Shown here: piece by piece, positions 8,802-17,880 of the stretch | Numbering within the stretch: position 1 is the stretch's first letter | Layout: each line of letters opens with the position of its first letter | Source: CAKZNE01 sp002695025 | Lineage (GTDB): Bacteria > Bacteroidota > Bacteroidia > Flavobacteriales > Schleiferiaceae | Direction of reading: 5' to 3' | NCBI GenBank assembly: GCA_913043285.1 | Contig: CAJWML010000003.1 | Location: forward strand, 252,840 to 316,839 | Length of the DNA stretch: 64,000 bases | Notes under the pieces: model-generated | The model's input: only the letters and a program-made list of their open reading frames with translations | Database searches by the model: none | Told to the model about the DNA's origin: nothing | Position numbers and translations under genes: made by a program

Positions 8802-9482
8802 TTAATTTATTACCGTTTCCGGTCTTTCAATAAGCCCGTCCTTGATTCGTATTATACGATCCGTCATATCAGCTATATCCTGCTCATGTGTTACCACCAC
8901 CACAGTCATTCCCTGTTGATTGATATCCTTGAAAATCTTCATTACCTCGTAAGAAGTATGCGTATCCAAAGCCCCGGTAGGTTCATCCGCCAACAATACC
9001 TTTGGCCTGGCAATTAACGAACGGGCAATGGCCACACGCTGCTTCTGGCCACCGGAAAGCTCACTGGGCAAATGCTCCGCCCAATCCTTCAAGCCCACCT
9101 GCTCCAGGTATTCCATAGCCATTTTATTGCGGGTGGACCGGCTAACGCCTTGATAGTATAAAGGCAAGGCTACGTTTTCCATGGCATTTTTGAAGGATAT
9201 CAGGTTAAAGGACTGGAAAACAAAACCCAGGAAACGGTTACGATATTGTGCGGCCTTCTTTTCGGAAAGATCTTTTATGAGCGTTCCTGCCAAAGTGTAG
9301 TTGCCCTCATCATAACTATCCAGTATACCCAGGATATTCAGCAGAGTGGATTTTCCGGAACCCGAAGATCCCATTATGGAAACAAATTCACCATCTTTCA
9401 CATTGAGATCAATGCCCTTTAAAACCTGGAGAGGTTTAGCCCCTGTAGTGTAGGATTTTTTAATCCCTTGTAATTCAATCAT
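8802..9482 (-). CDS. ABC transporter ATPase, MacB/LolD type
   Basis: A 226-residue nucleotide-binding protein with Walker A GSSGSGKST (about residues 38-46), the ABC signature LSGGQKQR (about 142-149) and Walker B VLLADEPTGALD. Length and motifs match the LolD/MacB ATPase group. It is the first gene of the four-gene exporter unit; the exosortase partner gene ends 49 bases upstream, so read-through from the xrtF unit is possible. Confidence 0.93.
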   Translation of the reverse strand: MIELQGIKKSYTTGAKPLQVLKGIDLNVKDGEFVSIMGSSGSGKSTLLNILGILDSYDEGNYTLAGTLIKDLSEKKAAQYRNRFLGFVFQSFNLISFKNAMENVALPLYYQGVSRSTRNKMAMEYLEQVGLKDWAEHLPSELSGGQKQRVAIARSLIARPKVLLADEPTGALDTHTSYEVMKIFKDINQQGMTVVVVTHEQDIADMTDRIIRIKDGLIERPETVIN

Positions 9483-9531
9483 ACGGATATAGAGAAACTA
9501 TTTCAAGGGTAGCAGAATTCAGCTAAAATTA

Positions 9532-9984
9532 CTAATTAATGTCGGTTTTTCCGCCCTGCGTTTTTTGATAGTAAAAAGCGGGAATAAGTAACATCATCAA
9601 CACCGGATTGAGAACCACCCTGTGCAGGTGGCTGAGCATAGAGCTGTAGCCATCAGGATGCTGAAAAAATAACCACAGGTATAATGGCAAAAGCACCACC
9701 AAACCGAAAAGCATCACGTAAAACGCAAACCTTACGTAAATCCGTTCACCAAACAACCCATAGATGATGGCGATAGCGAAAAGGTCGTTAAGCAGGTACC
9801 GGACAAGCTTGTTCACACTATAGGAAAAGGGGTCTACATCCTTATAATCACTACTGTAGTTCAGCACCTCCGGTGGCTTGAACTGAAAAAAAATTGAATA
9901 GGCATCCAAATAAGCCTGGAAAACATAGACCAAAATCAGGCCGACACCCCCCAGTAGCAGGTAAGCCCACCTCTTACTGCTCAT
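9532..9984 (-). CDS. Exosortase F-associated membrane protein
   Basis: A 150-residue protein with about four hydrophobic segments (residues 7-27, 65-85, 87-107, 125-143). The sequence KPPEVLNYSSDYKDVDPFSYSVNKLVRYLLND between the first two is typical of the small proteins encoded next to XrtF in Flavobacteria. It overlaps xrtF by 11 bases. Its mechanism is not known; the constant pairing suggests it assists or regulates the exosortase. Recognition rests on size, topology and neighbour. Confidence 0.75.
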   Translation of the reverse strand: MSSKRWAYLLLGGVGLILVYVFQAYLDAYSIFFQFKPPEVLNYSSDYKDVDPFSYSVNKLVRYLLNDLFAIAIIYGLFGERIYVRFAFYVMLFGLVVLLPLYLWLFFQHPDGYSSMLSHLHRVVLNPVLMMLLIPAFYYQKTQGGKTDIN

Positions 9985-10564
9985 TATTAGAAGTGTTAGG
10001 CTTAGACTGACGCCCGGAAAAGCGGGTTACCCACAAAAACCATAGGATAAAAACCGAAAGATAGATAACCGCGGTAAAGCCATATTTGTGGAAAAAGTGA
10101 AAAGCCCGGCCACCCCACTCTACATTAAGCAGGCTCAGAAGAAGCAGTCTTGCGATGTTGGAAAGGTGAATAAAAAGTATGCCGGCAGGGATGAAGATCA
10201 GCATATTGACCAAGCGTCCGCCAAAAGCCACTACAAACGCCAGGAACAGGATCATAATATTGACCCCGTTGCAACCTTCCTCTACAGAAATAGCATAGTG
10301 GTCATCCAGGTAAACACTATCAAAGGTCTGCTCCTCTTCCCTATCCCAGTTCAGGTGATCATTCTCAATAATATTCCACTCGTAGCCAAAGAGCCCGGCC
10401 GCACGGGTGCAGTTTACAGTAACCATCTGGGTAACAGGGTCGGTAACCGGTGGTTCGGCACGATCATAGCTACCGATATACCAACCGTACAGAACGGAAA
10501 GCACACCGTAAACTCCAAAAAACCTGACCAGGAAAAGAATGGTGGGCCTAAATTGCTTCAGCAT
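9974..10564 (-). CDS. xrtF: Exosortase XrtF
   Basis: A 196-residue integral membrane protein, short for an exosortase and of the size of the XrtF subtype. The catalytic triad of the exosortase/archaeosortase family is visible: Cys98 in EEGCNGVNI, Arg139 in LSNIARLLLL and a histidine in FHFFHKYGF (156 or 159). Exosortases cleave a C-terminal sorting signal and pass the protein to an envelope anchor, and they often sit in exopolysaccharide loci. It lies between its partner gene and the Wzi/RemB-like barrel gene (3-base gap). The substrate proteins are not evident in the window. Confidence 0.88.
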   Translation of the reverse strand: MLKQFRPTILFLVRFFGVYGVLSVLYGWYIGSYDRAEPPVTDPVTQMVTVNCTRAAGLFGYEWNIIENDHLNWDREEEQTFDSVYLDDHYAISVEEGCNGVNIMILFLAFVVAFGGRLVNMLIFIPAGILFIHLSNIARLLLLSLLNVEWGGRAFHFFHKYGFTAVIYLSVFILWFLWVTRFSGRQSKPNTSNNEQ

Positions 10565-10567
10565 ACT

Positions 10568-12169
10568 TTAAAAGTCAAAGTAGCGATTGAATAATTCGGT
10601 TCGCAAACCGAAAAATATGAATTTTGAGTCACCCAGCGGCAAGGATTGTGTGGAGATATCCGTAACACCTTTGGCAGAAAGGCTTCGCAACTGAACGCCC
10701 GTCTCCAGCTTCAATCCGGATTCAGGATTAACCAGCCAGGCTGCTCTAAGGAGAACATATACCAAGTTAGCCTTAACTCCCTGCCCGGTTGCATTATCAT
10801 AATCCTGTTCGCGGGAATCGTATGATTTATATATGTCAGAACCCCAGTTCGAACCCGCAGTATCCAACCCTATTTGTCCATAGTGTAAAGCTGCTTCAAA
10901 CTCCCAGCGACCCTTGTAATAATACCATCTTGTGAGAGTTTCACCAAAATTGGCACCCCAGGGATGACCCAGCGGTTGCCCGTAATGTCCGTAATTGATA
11001 AGGGGCACCTGGTGAGAGTAGGTATAGGGTCGGGCACTGTTATACTCCAGGCGTGCAAATAAGCCCTTTACACCAAAGGCGTGGTAATATTTTATCCCGG
11101 CCTGGTAGCTGAATTTATTACCCCAATAGCCCCGGTTCCCGAAAAATTCGGCAAACGTAAACTCGTCCAGCAGGGCCTGCCCATATACCATTAAACCATT
11201 GGTAAGCTTATAGGAAGTTCCCATTCCTAAAAGCGCATTTCCGGAACCGGAACCTACTGCAAACTCCACCGGCCTGTATAATATCACTGGGTTGAAGAAT
11301 GCCGGATCAATACCGCGTTGCTGGTTGGTATCTCCCAGCACTATGGATTCAAAAAGGCTTACATTCCAACGGGAGTTGATGTTAAGACTTAAATAATGGG
11401 AGGAAAGATATTTTTTTGAAAATATACCATTGTCCGTAACCTCGTCCCTTACATCATACAACTGGGCCCAGAGGTTGGTGTATTTTATCTTCCAGAACGA
11501 TGTCTGTATTTTAAAATAAGGATAGTTGAAACCTACGTCAGACAAGATGAGAGATCGATATCCTTCCCCGAAGAAATTACGACCCTGCCCTAAACTGAAC
11601 GAAAAAATATCGTTGGGGCTATAGCTTATCTCCCCGCTGGCCATAGAAAAATCCAGGGCATCACCTCCAAAGTCGCGGGCGAAACCCTGGCCCGGCACTA
11701 CGTTATAGGTTTTCGCGAAATCAGCAACGTACACCGGAAACCTGGCCTGGTTCTCCAGAAATGTGGATGTAAATGAAAAATTCTTTCCCAGCTTACCCTC
11801 CAGAGTAACCCCCCGGGTACTGGTGTACGGAATGCTTTTATCTGTGAGGTCATAACCATACCTGAGGTTTATTACGGGATCTATCCTCAACTCATAATTA
11901 TCTCCCTGGAGCTTAACCAGGCTTTCATCAAAGAGCTTTCTCCAGAACCATTGCTGATAGCCAAACTTCAGGTCTGGGGTATTATCATATCCCAGAGTTT
12001 GGTGTATTTCAGTGCGGTTAAAAGGTGCGATAGACGTATGAAAGTCTACATCGGTATTGTAGAGGTCGGCATTTTGCCGGATTTGGTCAAGGTGATTAAG
12101 TCTTTGGAACTGGTACTGCGCTGAAAGGAAGAAAGGACAAAGCAGCAGCGGCCATATAAATTTAGTCAT
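10568..12169 (-). CDS. Outer-membrane beta-barrel protein, Wzi/RemB-like
   Basis: A 533-residue protein with a signal peptide (residues 1-17, cleavage near LSAQ). The rest is rich in alternating aromatic strands (for example NYELRIDPVINLRYGYDL, WKIKYTNLWAQLYD, WEFEAALHYGQIGLD) and ends in a phenylalanine (NRYFDF), as outer-membrane barrels do. The layout resembles capsule-assembly Wzi and the flavobacterial gliding protein RemB. Its start overlaps the dehydratase gene by 8 bases. In this context it may hold surface polysaccharide at the outer membrane; that is inference. Confidence 0.65.
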   Translation of the reverse strand: MTKFIWPLLLCPFFLSAQYQFQRLNHLDQIRQNADLYNTDVDFHTSIAPFNRTEIHQTLGYDNTPDLKFGYQQWFWRKLFDESLVKLQGDNYELRIDPVINLRYGYDLTDKSIPYTSTRGVTLEGKLGKNFSFTSTFLENQARFPVYVADFAKTYNVVPGQGFARDFGGDALDFSMASGEISYSPNDIFSFSLGQGRNFFGEGYRSLILSDVGFNYPYFKIQTSFWKIKYTNLWAQLYDVRDEVTDNGIFSKKYLSSHYLSLNINSRWNVSLFESIVLGDTNQQRGIDPAFFNPVILYRPVEFAVGSGSGNALLGMGTSYKLTNGLMVYGQALLDEFTFAEFFGNRGYWGNKFSYQAGIKYYHAFGVKGLFARLEYNSARPYTYSHQVPLINYGHYGQPLGHPWGANFGETLTRWYYYKGRWEFEAALHYGQIGLDTAGSNWGSDIYKSYDSREQDYDNATGQGVKANLVYVLLRAAWLVNPESGLKLETGVQLRSLSAKGVTDISTQSLPLGDSKFIFFGLRTELFNRYFDF

Positions 12170-14102
12170 TCACGATCTTCTTGAGGTCTAATGACGCAAA
12201 GATCGAATTATTACTGATAAACTCCGGCACTATAGCCTTAAGTTCAGCTACCATCTGAAGGTTATCCTTGGAGTCAAGGTTTTCCTCAAGTTTATGGAGC
12301 AGTGCTTTTATTTTGGTGTACGATTCACTTTCCACACTTGCTATAAGGATCTTGGGGTGATGCGTGGGCTTGGTGTTTTCCTTAATGGCCAATAACTCTT
12401 CGTACAATTTTTCACCCGGCCGCAAACCTACTTCAACAATTTCAATATCCTTACCAACTTGCAGGCCGGAGAGTTTGATCATTTTACGGGCAAGGTCCAT
12501 GATCTTCACGGATTCTCCCATATCAAATACAAATATCTCCCCTCCGTTGCCCATGGCTCCAGCCTCCAACACCAGGTTGCAGGCTTCAGGAATGGTCATG
12601 AAATAGCGGGTGATATCTCTATGGGTAATGGTTACCGGGCCTCCCTTTTCGATCTGTTTCCTGAAAAGAGGTATGACAGAACCATTACTACCCAACACAT
12701 TACCAAAACGGGTAATAATAAACTGGGTCCTTACATTTCGTCTCCTTCCAAGAGCCTGGGTATATATTTCTGCGGTACGTTTGGTAGCACCCATCACATT
12801 AGTGGGATTCACAGCCTTATCTGTAGAGACCATTACAAACTTCTGAATATTGAAATCTGCCGCCAGGTCAGCGATGATCTTGGTTCCGCAAACATTGGTC
12901 TTTATACCCTCATACGGATTGTCTTCCATTAAAGGTACATGCTTATAGGCAGCAGCATGAAATACAATATCCGGTTGAAACACTCTGAAAACCTTGGTCA
13001 TACGGGCCTTGTCCGTAACATCCCCCATAACGTATTCGGTCAACCCGAAATTAGCAGGATGATTGGACTTTATTTCATTTTCGAGATCATAAAGGGCGGA
13101 CTCAGCCTGATCGAGAAGGATAACTTTACGAGGAGAATAATAGATCAACTGGCGTGATATTTCACTACCTATGGAACCGGCCGCACCAGTTACCAATATC
13201 ACCCTTCCTTTAATCTCGCGTGAAATATTGACATTATCAAGAATGATCGGATCGCGTTCCAGCAGGTCTTCGATCTTTACGTTCTTGATCTGTTTGGCAC
13301 TGAGCTCTCCATGTATCCAGTTCTCAATGGCCGGAACAATTTTCACTTCCAGGTTCTTCTCCAAGGCAGCTTCCGTGATCTCCTTTTTTCTTTTGGGAGA
13401 AAGGTCGGACTGTATGGAGATGATGATCTGGTCTATCTTATTCTTCTCTACAAAATTGGTTTCAAATATTTTCTTCGGGCTATATACCATAATGCCCTCG
13501 ATAGCTTTACCTACTTTATATGGGTTGTCATCTATAAAGCCATATATGTCATAGTCACGCTTGTTTTCCTGTTTCAGGGTATTTTTAGTGATCATTCCGG
13601 AAGCACCGGCTCCGTAGATCAATACTTTGGTGTGCTTTTTCTGGGCCTGGGAATTGACCGTAGCCTGGTAAATAACCTTCACCGCCATACGAGAACCTAT
13701 CAGGAAGAAAAGGTTAAGCAGGAAATGTATAAGTAATACAGAACGCGGAGGGTTTAAATCCTGGGCCAAAGGAGAAGAAAAACTTCCTATCAGCAACGAT
13801 GCGGACATCAGGAACACCAGGGCCATCATGGAAGCCCTGAGAATATTAAAGGCATCCCTTAAGCCGGTATGCCTGATGATACCCGCATAAGAGCGCGAGA
13901 TAATAAACCCTATAAAATAAATGGCTACAACAAAAGCTAATTGGTTGAGGCTCCAGTTAGAAGCAACCTGCCCTGCATCAAAGTTGAACCGCAAAAGTGC
14001 GGCAATAACATATGATATGGCCACAACCGCAGAGTCAAACATCAAAACTATCCAGCGGGCCAGGTAGCGATCAGAATTTTTATTTATGAACTCTCGTAGC
14101 AA
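12162..14102 (-). CDS. PglF/WbpM-type UDP-GlcNAc 4,6-dehydratase
   Basis: A 646-residue membrane protein. Four N-terminal membrane helices (about residues 18-160) precede a first Rossmann region (LIYGAGASGM) and a catalytic SDR domain with ILVTGAAGSIGSE (about 304). The active site shows Met in place of the usual SDR Tyr (NVMGATK), the mark of membrane-bound UDP-sugar 4,6-dehydratases. The product would be UDP-4-keto-6-deoxy-GlcNAc, the precursor of bacillosamine and related sugars. The start appears to be TTG at 14102, because an in-frame stop lies just upstream and the next Met would remove the first helix region. The matching aminotransferase, acetyltransferase and PglC homologues lie at 15996-18424. 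Confidence 0.88.
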   Translation of the reverse strand: MLREFINKNSDRYLARWIVLMFDSAVVAISYVIAALLRFNFDAGQVASNWSLNQLAFVVAIYFIGFIISRSYAGIIRHTGLRDAFNILRASMMALVFLMSASLLIGSFSSPLAQDLNPPRSVLLIHFLLNLFFLIGSRMAVKVIYQATVNSQAQKKHTKVLIYGAGASGMITKNTLKQENKRDYDIYGFIDDNPYKVGKAIEGIMVYSPKKIFETNFVEKNKIDQIIISIQSDLSPKRKKEITEAALEKNLEVKIVPAIENWIHGELSAKQIKNVKIEDLLERDPIILDNVNISREIKGRVILVTGAAGSIGSEISRQLIYYSPRKVILLDQAESALYDLENEIKSNHPANFGLTEYVMGDVTDKARMTKVFRVFQPDIVFHAAAYKHVPLMEDNPYEGIKTNVCGTKIIADLAADFNIQKFVMVSTDKAVNPTNVMGATKRTAEIYTQALGRRRNVRTQFIITRFGNVLGSNGSVIPLFRKQIEKGGPVTITHRDITRYFMTIPEACNLVLEAGAMGNGGEIFVFDMGESVKIMDLARKMIKLSGLQVGKDIEIVEVGLRPGEKLYEELLAIKENTKPTHHPKILIASVESESYTKIKALLHKLEENLDSKDNLQMVAELKAIVPEFISNNSIFASLDLKKIVND

Positions 14103-14438
14103 AGTGTCAGCGTTATATCGAGATCAAAATTACTGCTTTAAACCACACTTGAGCTAAAATGGCTTTAAAATTAAGTGAACTGACCTTAAAGCCTGGTGTA
14201 TTGCAAAAAAAAGCAAGTGAATTGTTAAGTTGCTCATTAACAAATATGAACATAAATTGTATTTCAAGTCAAATTAGATGAGGTTTATTGCATGATTGAG
14301 GGCTGTTAACCCAAATCTTACAATTGAGGCAATAAACATTAAAAGCCCCTGGTAGTTCAAAGCCCGTAAACAAAAAAAGATGCCAGCACGGCATCTTTTT
14401 GCAAAACTATTCAAACCTCCTTTCCGGAGCTTCAGTTT
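14103..14438. other. 336-base intergenic region between the two polysaccharide units
   Basis: No open reading frame is supported here. It holds the terminator of the long operon (14374-14400), a possible -7 box TAATTTTG on the minus strand at 14132-14125 that would start the dehydratase-xrtF transcript (no good -33 element), and a 9-base inverted repeat, GTTTATTGC at 14283-14291 and GCAATAAAC at 14329-14337, with 37 bases between the arms. The middle part is AT-rich and otherwise featureless to me. Confidence 0.5.
14374..14400 (-). terminator. Intrinsic terminator of the polysaccharide operon
   Basis: An 11-base perfect inverted repeat (AAAAAGATGCC / GGCATCTTTTT) with a 5-base loop lies 38 bases past the stop of the last gene (14439). 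T-rich sequence follows the stem on the minus strand. No comparable strong terminator is seen upstream until 53376-53414, which supports a single very long transcription unit. Confidence 0.82.
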
Positions 14439-15014
14439 TTAAATCCTGGTAACCTCCCCATTCTCCAGTTTATAGCTTTGACCGCTCTCCGGACATTGGG
14501 CTTCACCATTTTCATTGAAGTTAAGACGGTGCCCGTATTCGCTCATCCACCCTATTTGGCGGGCCGGGTTACCCACTACAAGAGCATAATCAGGAATGGT
14601 TTTGGTTACTACCGCGCCTGCACCAATAAATGCATAGCGTCCAATATCATGACCGCAAACTATAGTGGCATTGGCCCCGATAGATGCTCCTTTTTTTACT
14701 GTGGTCTTTTCATATTGTCCTCTGCGGTTTACTCCGCTACGAGGGTTGGTTACATTGGTAAACACACAGGAGGGCCCCAGGAAAACGTCATCTTCACAAA
14801 TAACCCCGCTGTATACGGATACATTATTCTGAATCTTCACATTTTGCCCCAGCACCACCTTAGGAGATATGACCACGTTTTGTCCAATATTGCAATTCTC
14901 CCCTATCTCACAATCGGGCATGATATGCGAAAAATGCCAGATCTTGGTTCCTTCACCGATGGTGCAGGGTTCGTCTACCACCGCGGTTTCGTGTTTAAAG
15001 TATTTATTTTCCAT
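14439..15014 (-). CDS. wlbB: WlbB/WbpD-type UDP-amino-sugar-uronate N-acetyltransferase
   Basis: A 191-residue left-handed beta-helix protein built from hexapeptide repeats (for example IGENCNIGQNVVISPKVVLG). Length, the KIWHFSHIMPDCEIG start and the TVKKGASIGANATIVCG segment match WlbB/WbpD, which acetylates the 3-amino group of UDP-GlcNAc3NA. It overlaps the WlbA-type oxidoreductase gene by 11 bases, the pairing expected for the UDP-GlcNAc(3NAc)A pathway. It is the last gene of the operon. Function follows from family and pairing. Confidence 0.85.
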   Translation of the reverse strand: MENKYFKHETAVVDEPCTIGEGTKIWHFSHIMPDCEIGENCNIGQNVVISPKVVLGQNVKIQNNVSVYSGVICEDDVFLGPSCVFTNVTNPRSGVNRRGQYEKTTVKKGASIGANATIVCGHDIGRYAFIGAGAVVTKTIPDYALVVGNPARQIGWMSEYGHRLNFNENGEAQCPESGQSYKLENGEVTRI

Positions 15015-15981
15015 GGTTCTTATTAAAGGGGTGCTTACTCAGTTTTAGATTGGCCAATGGGTGGTATTCTCCTTTAAGCCCGGCCGGTTCCTGATGACGA
15101 ATTTCGTGTACAATACGTATGGAAGACAGCGTTTCGGAAATCCTGAAGCCTTTTCCGGCCAGGATGTCTTCATAGCTCCTGGTGTGAAGATCCGTAAAAC
15201 CATCACTAAACTCCAGCTCCTCACCTTCAATAAGGATAGAACGATAAGTGGTTTTCCCGGTTTTCCGAACCTCTTCGGGGATAGTTTCTTCGTTAATACT
15301 AAGGAACCACCTCACCCTGGCACGTTCTAACTCCAGGTACCCGGAGGCACGATCATGGGTATGCACATGTACCGTATTGCTCTTTACATCGCCAAAAACC
15401 CAGGTAAGCATGTCATAAAAATGCACTCCTATATTGGTTGCAATGCCGCCTGACTTATGAATATCTCCTTTCCAGGATGTATAATACCAATGCCCGCGCG
15501 AAGTGAGGTAGGTAAGGTCTACATCGTAGATCTTATCTGCAGGACCATTTTGTACCTTTTCCCTTAAAGCAGCTATAGACGGGTGTAAGCGAAGCTGAAG
15601 TATGGAATATATATTCTTTCCGGTTTCCTTTTCGATCTCTTCAAGCGCTTCAATATTCCAGGGATTCAGTACGATAGGCTTTTCGCAAATTACATCCGAT
15701 GAGTTACGGAGCCCAAAACGTATATGACTATCATGGAGATAATTGGGAGAACATACTGAAACATAGTCGATGGGTTGATTGTCACGCTTCAGCCTTTCTA
15801 TATGACGATCAAAGCGTTCAAATTCAACAAAGAAATCGGCATTGGGAAAATAACTATCCATAATTCCCACACTATCAAACGGATCTAAAGCGGCAACCAG
15901 GTTATTCCCGGTTTCCTTTATGGCTTTAAGATGGCGAGGGGCTATGTAGCCCGCTGCTCCGATAAGAGCAAACTTTTTCAT
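15004..15981 (-). CDS. wlbA: WlbA/WbpB-type UDP-GlcNAcA 3-dehydrogenase
   Basis: A 325-residue Gfo/Idh/MocA-family oxidoreductase. The N-terminal FALIGAAGYIAPRHLKAIK is a dinucleotide-binding start that closely follows WlbA, and VICEKP (about residues 95-100) is the family motif. WlbA oxidises C3 of UDP-GlcNAcA so that a PLP aminotransferase can add the 3-amino group. The partner acetyltransferase follows directly. The first enzyme, a UDP-GlcNAc 6-dehydrogenase, could be the protein at 50888-52165. No aminotransferase in the window is clearly the WbpE/WlbC type; the genes at 15996 and 19008 are the nearest candidates. Confidence 0.87.
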   Translation of the reverse strand: MKKFALIGAAGYIAPRHLKAIKETGNNLVAALDPFDSVGIMDSYFPNADFFVEFERFDRHIERLKRDNQPIDYVSVCSPNYLHDSHIRFGLRNSSDVICEKPIVLNPWNIEALEEIEKETGKNIYSILQLRLHPSIAALREKVQNGPADKIYDVDLTYLTSRGHWYYTSWKGDIHKSGGIATNIGVHFYDMLTWVFGDVKSNTVHVHTHDRASGYLELERARVRWFLSINEETIPEEVRKTGKTTYRSILIEGEELEFSDGFTDLHTRSYEDILAGKGFRISETLSSIRIVHEIRHQEPAGLKGEYHPLANLKLSKHPFNKNHGK

Positions 15982-15995
15982 AATTTCTTTACGTT

Positions 15996-17168
15996 CTATG
16001 GGTTACTGAAACAAGTATCTAAAGCTTTTACTATTCTCTGAAAGTCAGATTCCGTTAGCTTACTGCCACTCGGCAGGCAAAGCCCTGTATTAAAAAGAGA
16101 CTCTGCAACATTACCGCCTGCAAAAGGATATTCCCTGAACACCGGTTGCAGGTGCATTGGCTTCCACAAAGGTCTGCTTTCAATATTTTCCTTTTCAAGC
16201 ACCTGGCGAATTTTTTCGCGATCAATGCCTTCATTCTTTTCAGGATCCACCAAAATACAGCTCAACCATCGATTGGAATGGCAATTTTCAGGTTCTGACT
16301 GGAATTCAATATGGAAGCCTTCTTTATTCCTGGCTTCAAAATAATGGCGGTAGCGCTCAAAATTAGCTCGCCTGGCTTTAATGCGATCGTCAAGCACCTT
16401 CATCTGAGCACGGCCCAAGCCGGCCAGCACATTGCTCAAACGATAATTATAACCGATCTCGGAATGTTGGTAATGCGGGGCAATATCTCTGGCTTGTGTA
16501 CTCAAAAAGCGGGCTCTGTTGATCAACTCCCCGTTTTCTGATACCAAGGCACCTCCACCTCCGGTAGTTATGATCTTATTACCATTAAAGGAATAAACCC
16601 CGGTTTTGCCAAAGGTACCCGTGTATTTTCCCTGATAAGTGCTACCCAGACTCTCTGCTGCATCTTCTACAACGGGTATACCGTACTTTTTGCCTATAGC
16701 CAGGATCTCATCCAGTTTTGCAGGCATACCATACAGGTGAACCGGTATTATCGCCTTGAGTTGTTGTTTCTTAAAAGCACTACCTTCCTCTTTTTCCAAT
16801 AGCGATTGAATGGCCTCCTCAAGGGCCCGGGGGTCCATATTCCAGGTATCTGGTTCCGAGTCAATAAACACCGGAGTTGCACCCTGGTAAATAATGGGAT
16901 ACACACTTCCGGCATAGGTATGGGTTTGTATAAAGACCACATCACCCGGCCCCACACCCAGCAGTATCAATGACAAATGAATGGCCGCTGTGGCGGAATT
17001 GAGCAAACAACAATCTTTACTCCCCATACGTTCCGCCAGCTCACGCTCCCAGGCATCAAGATGAGGCCCCACCGGGGACACCCAGTTGGAAGCAAGCGTT
17101 TCTTCCAAATAGGCATTCTCATCGCCCGAAAGGTGCGGTGGTGAAAGGTATATCCGCTCCTGTTTCAT
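15996..17168 (-). CDS. PLP-dependent sugar aminotransferase, PglE-like (DegT family)
   Basis: A 390-residue DegT/DnrJ/EryC1/StrS aminotransferase. The start IYLSPPHLSGDENAYLEETL and the block ASNWVSPVGPHLDAWE resemble PglE, which aminates UDP-4-keto-6-deoxy-GlcNAc at C4. The PLP aspartate is in VVEDAAESLG and the Schiff-base lysine in FNGNKIITTGGGG. PglD- and PglC-like genes follow downstream within 1.3 kb, and a PglF-type dehydratase lies at 12162, which completes a bacillosamine-type set. A role in the WlbA pathway is the main alternative. Confidence 0.8.
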   Translation of the reverse strand: MKQERIYLSPPHLSGDENAYLEETLASNWVSPVGPHLDAWERELAERMGSKDCCLLNSATAAIHLSLILLGVGPGDVVFIQTHTYAGSVYPIIYQGATPVFIDSEPDTWNMDPRALEEAIQSLLEKEEGSAFKKQQLKAIIPVHLYGMPAKLDEILAIGKKYGIPVVEDAAESLGSTYQGKYTGTFGKTGVYSFNGNKIITTGGGGALVSENGELINRARFLSTQARDIAPHYQHSEIGYNYRLSNVLAGLGRAQMKVLDDRIKARRANFERYRHYFEARNKEGFHIEFQSEPENCHSNRWLSCILVDPEKNEGIDREKIRQVLEKENIESRPLWKPMHLQPVFREYPFAGGNVAESLFNTGLCLPSGSKLTESDFQRIVKALDTCFSNP

Positions 17169-17220
17169 CCGTTAATGCTAACCATATTTAAAACGCTATA
17201 CCCTTTGTGAAGCTTATGTA

Positions 17221-17880
17221 TCATGCTTTATCCTCATTTTCAACCTGCCTGGCAGGCACTCCAACAAATGTTTTTCCTGTGGGCACATCCGTCCGCACCA
17301 GGGCTCCGGCACCAATCACACATTTTGAATGCAAAGTAATGGCATTGATCAGCCTGGCACCGGTTCCAATGTACACTTCATCTTTAAGTATGGTACCTCC
17401 ACTGATATTTACCCCCGGCATAATAGAACAAAAACTGCCCATTTGTACATCATGGCCTACCGTACAACTGAGGTTTACCAGGTTAAAATCACCGGCTGCA
17501 ATATTGGTGGTAAAGATGTTACCCTCCCCTATTATATTACCCTTTCCAAAACGGATATTATCCCTGTCATGCAAACTGGCTCCGGGATGGACAATATTGG
17601 GGAAATGCAATACGGGATTAACCGTAAGCTTCGTATAAATACTCTTTTTTACGGACGGATCACCAATGGCCAAGACCACAGCCGCAGTCTTTTTTCTAGT
17701 CAACAGCCAATCCACATCACCCAAAACCAGCAGATCATTGATCTTTTCTCCACCATCCTTTCCATCGTCCACAAAGCCCTCTATGGCATATTCATCCTGA
17801 AAGACAGGGTGTTTCAGCATGGCTGCCACCTCCCTGCCAAATCCTCCGGCTCCTACTATGATCAGGTTAGTTTTTACCAT
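17221..17880 (-). CDS. PglD/NeuD-type sugar O/N-acetyltransferase
   Basis: A 219-residue protein of the PglD/NeuD family. It has an N-terminal Rossmann-like domain starting LIIVGAGGFGREVAAML (residues 5-21) and a C-terminal left-handed beta-helix with the catalytic histidine in CTVGHDVQMG. PglD acetylates the 4-amino group of UDP-4-amino sugar to give UDP-diNAcBac, while NeuD O-acetylates sialic acid. Its place between the PglE- and PglC-like genes favours the PglD role; the nonulosonate genes at 47-50 kb keep the NeuD option open. It overlaps the pglC-like gene by 14 bases. Confidence 0.82.
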   Translation of the reverse strand: MVKTNLIIVGAGGFGREVAAMLKHPVFQDEYAIEGFVDDGKDGGEKINDLLVLGDVDWLLTRKKTAAVVLAIGDPSVKKSIYTKLTVNPVLHFPNIVHPGASLHDRDNIRFGKGNIIGEGNIFTTNIAAGDFNLVNLSCTVGHDVQMGSFCSIMPGVNISGGTILKDEVYIGTGARLINAITLHSKCVIGAGALVRTDVPTGKTFVGVPARQVENEDKA

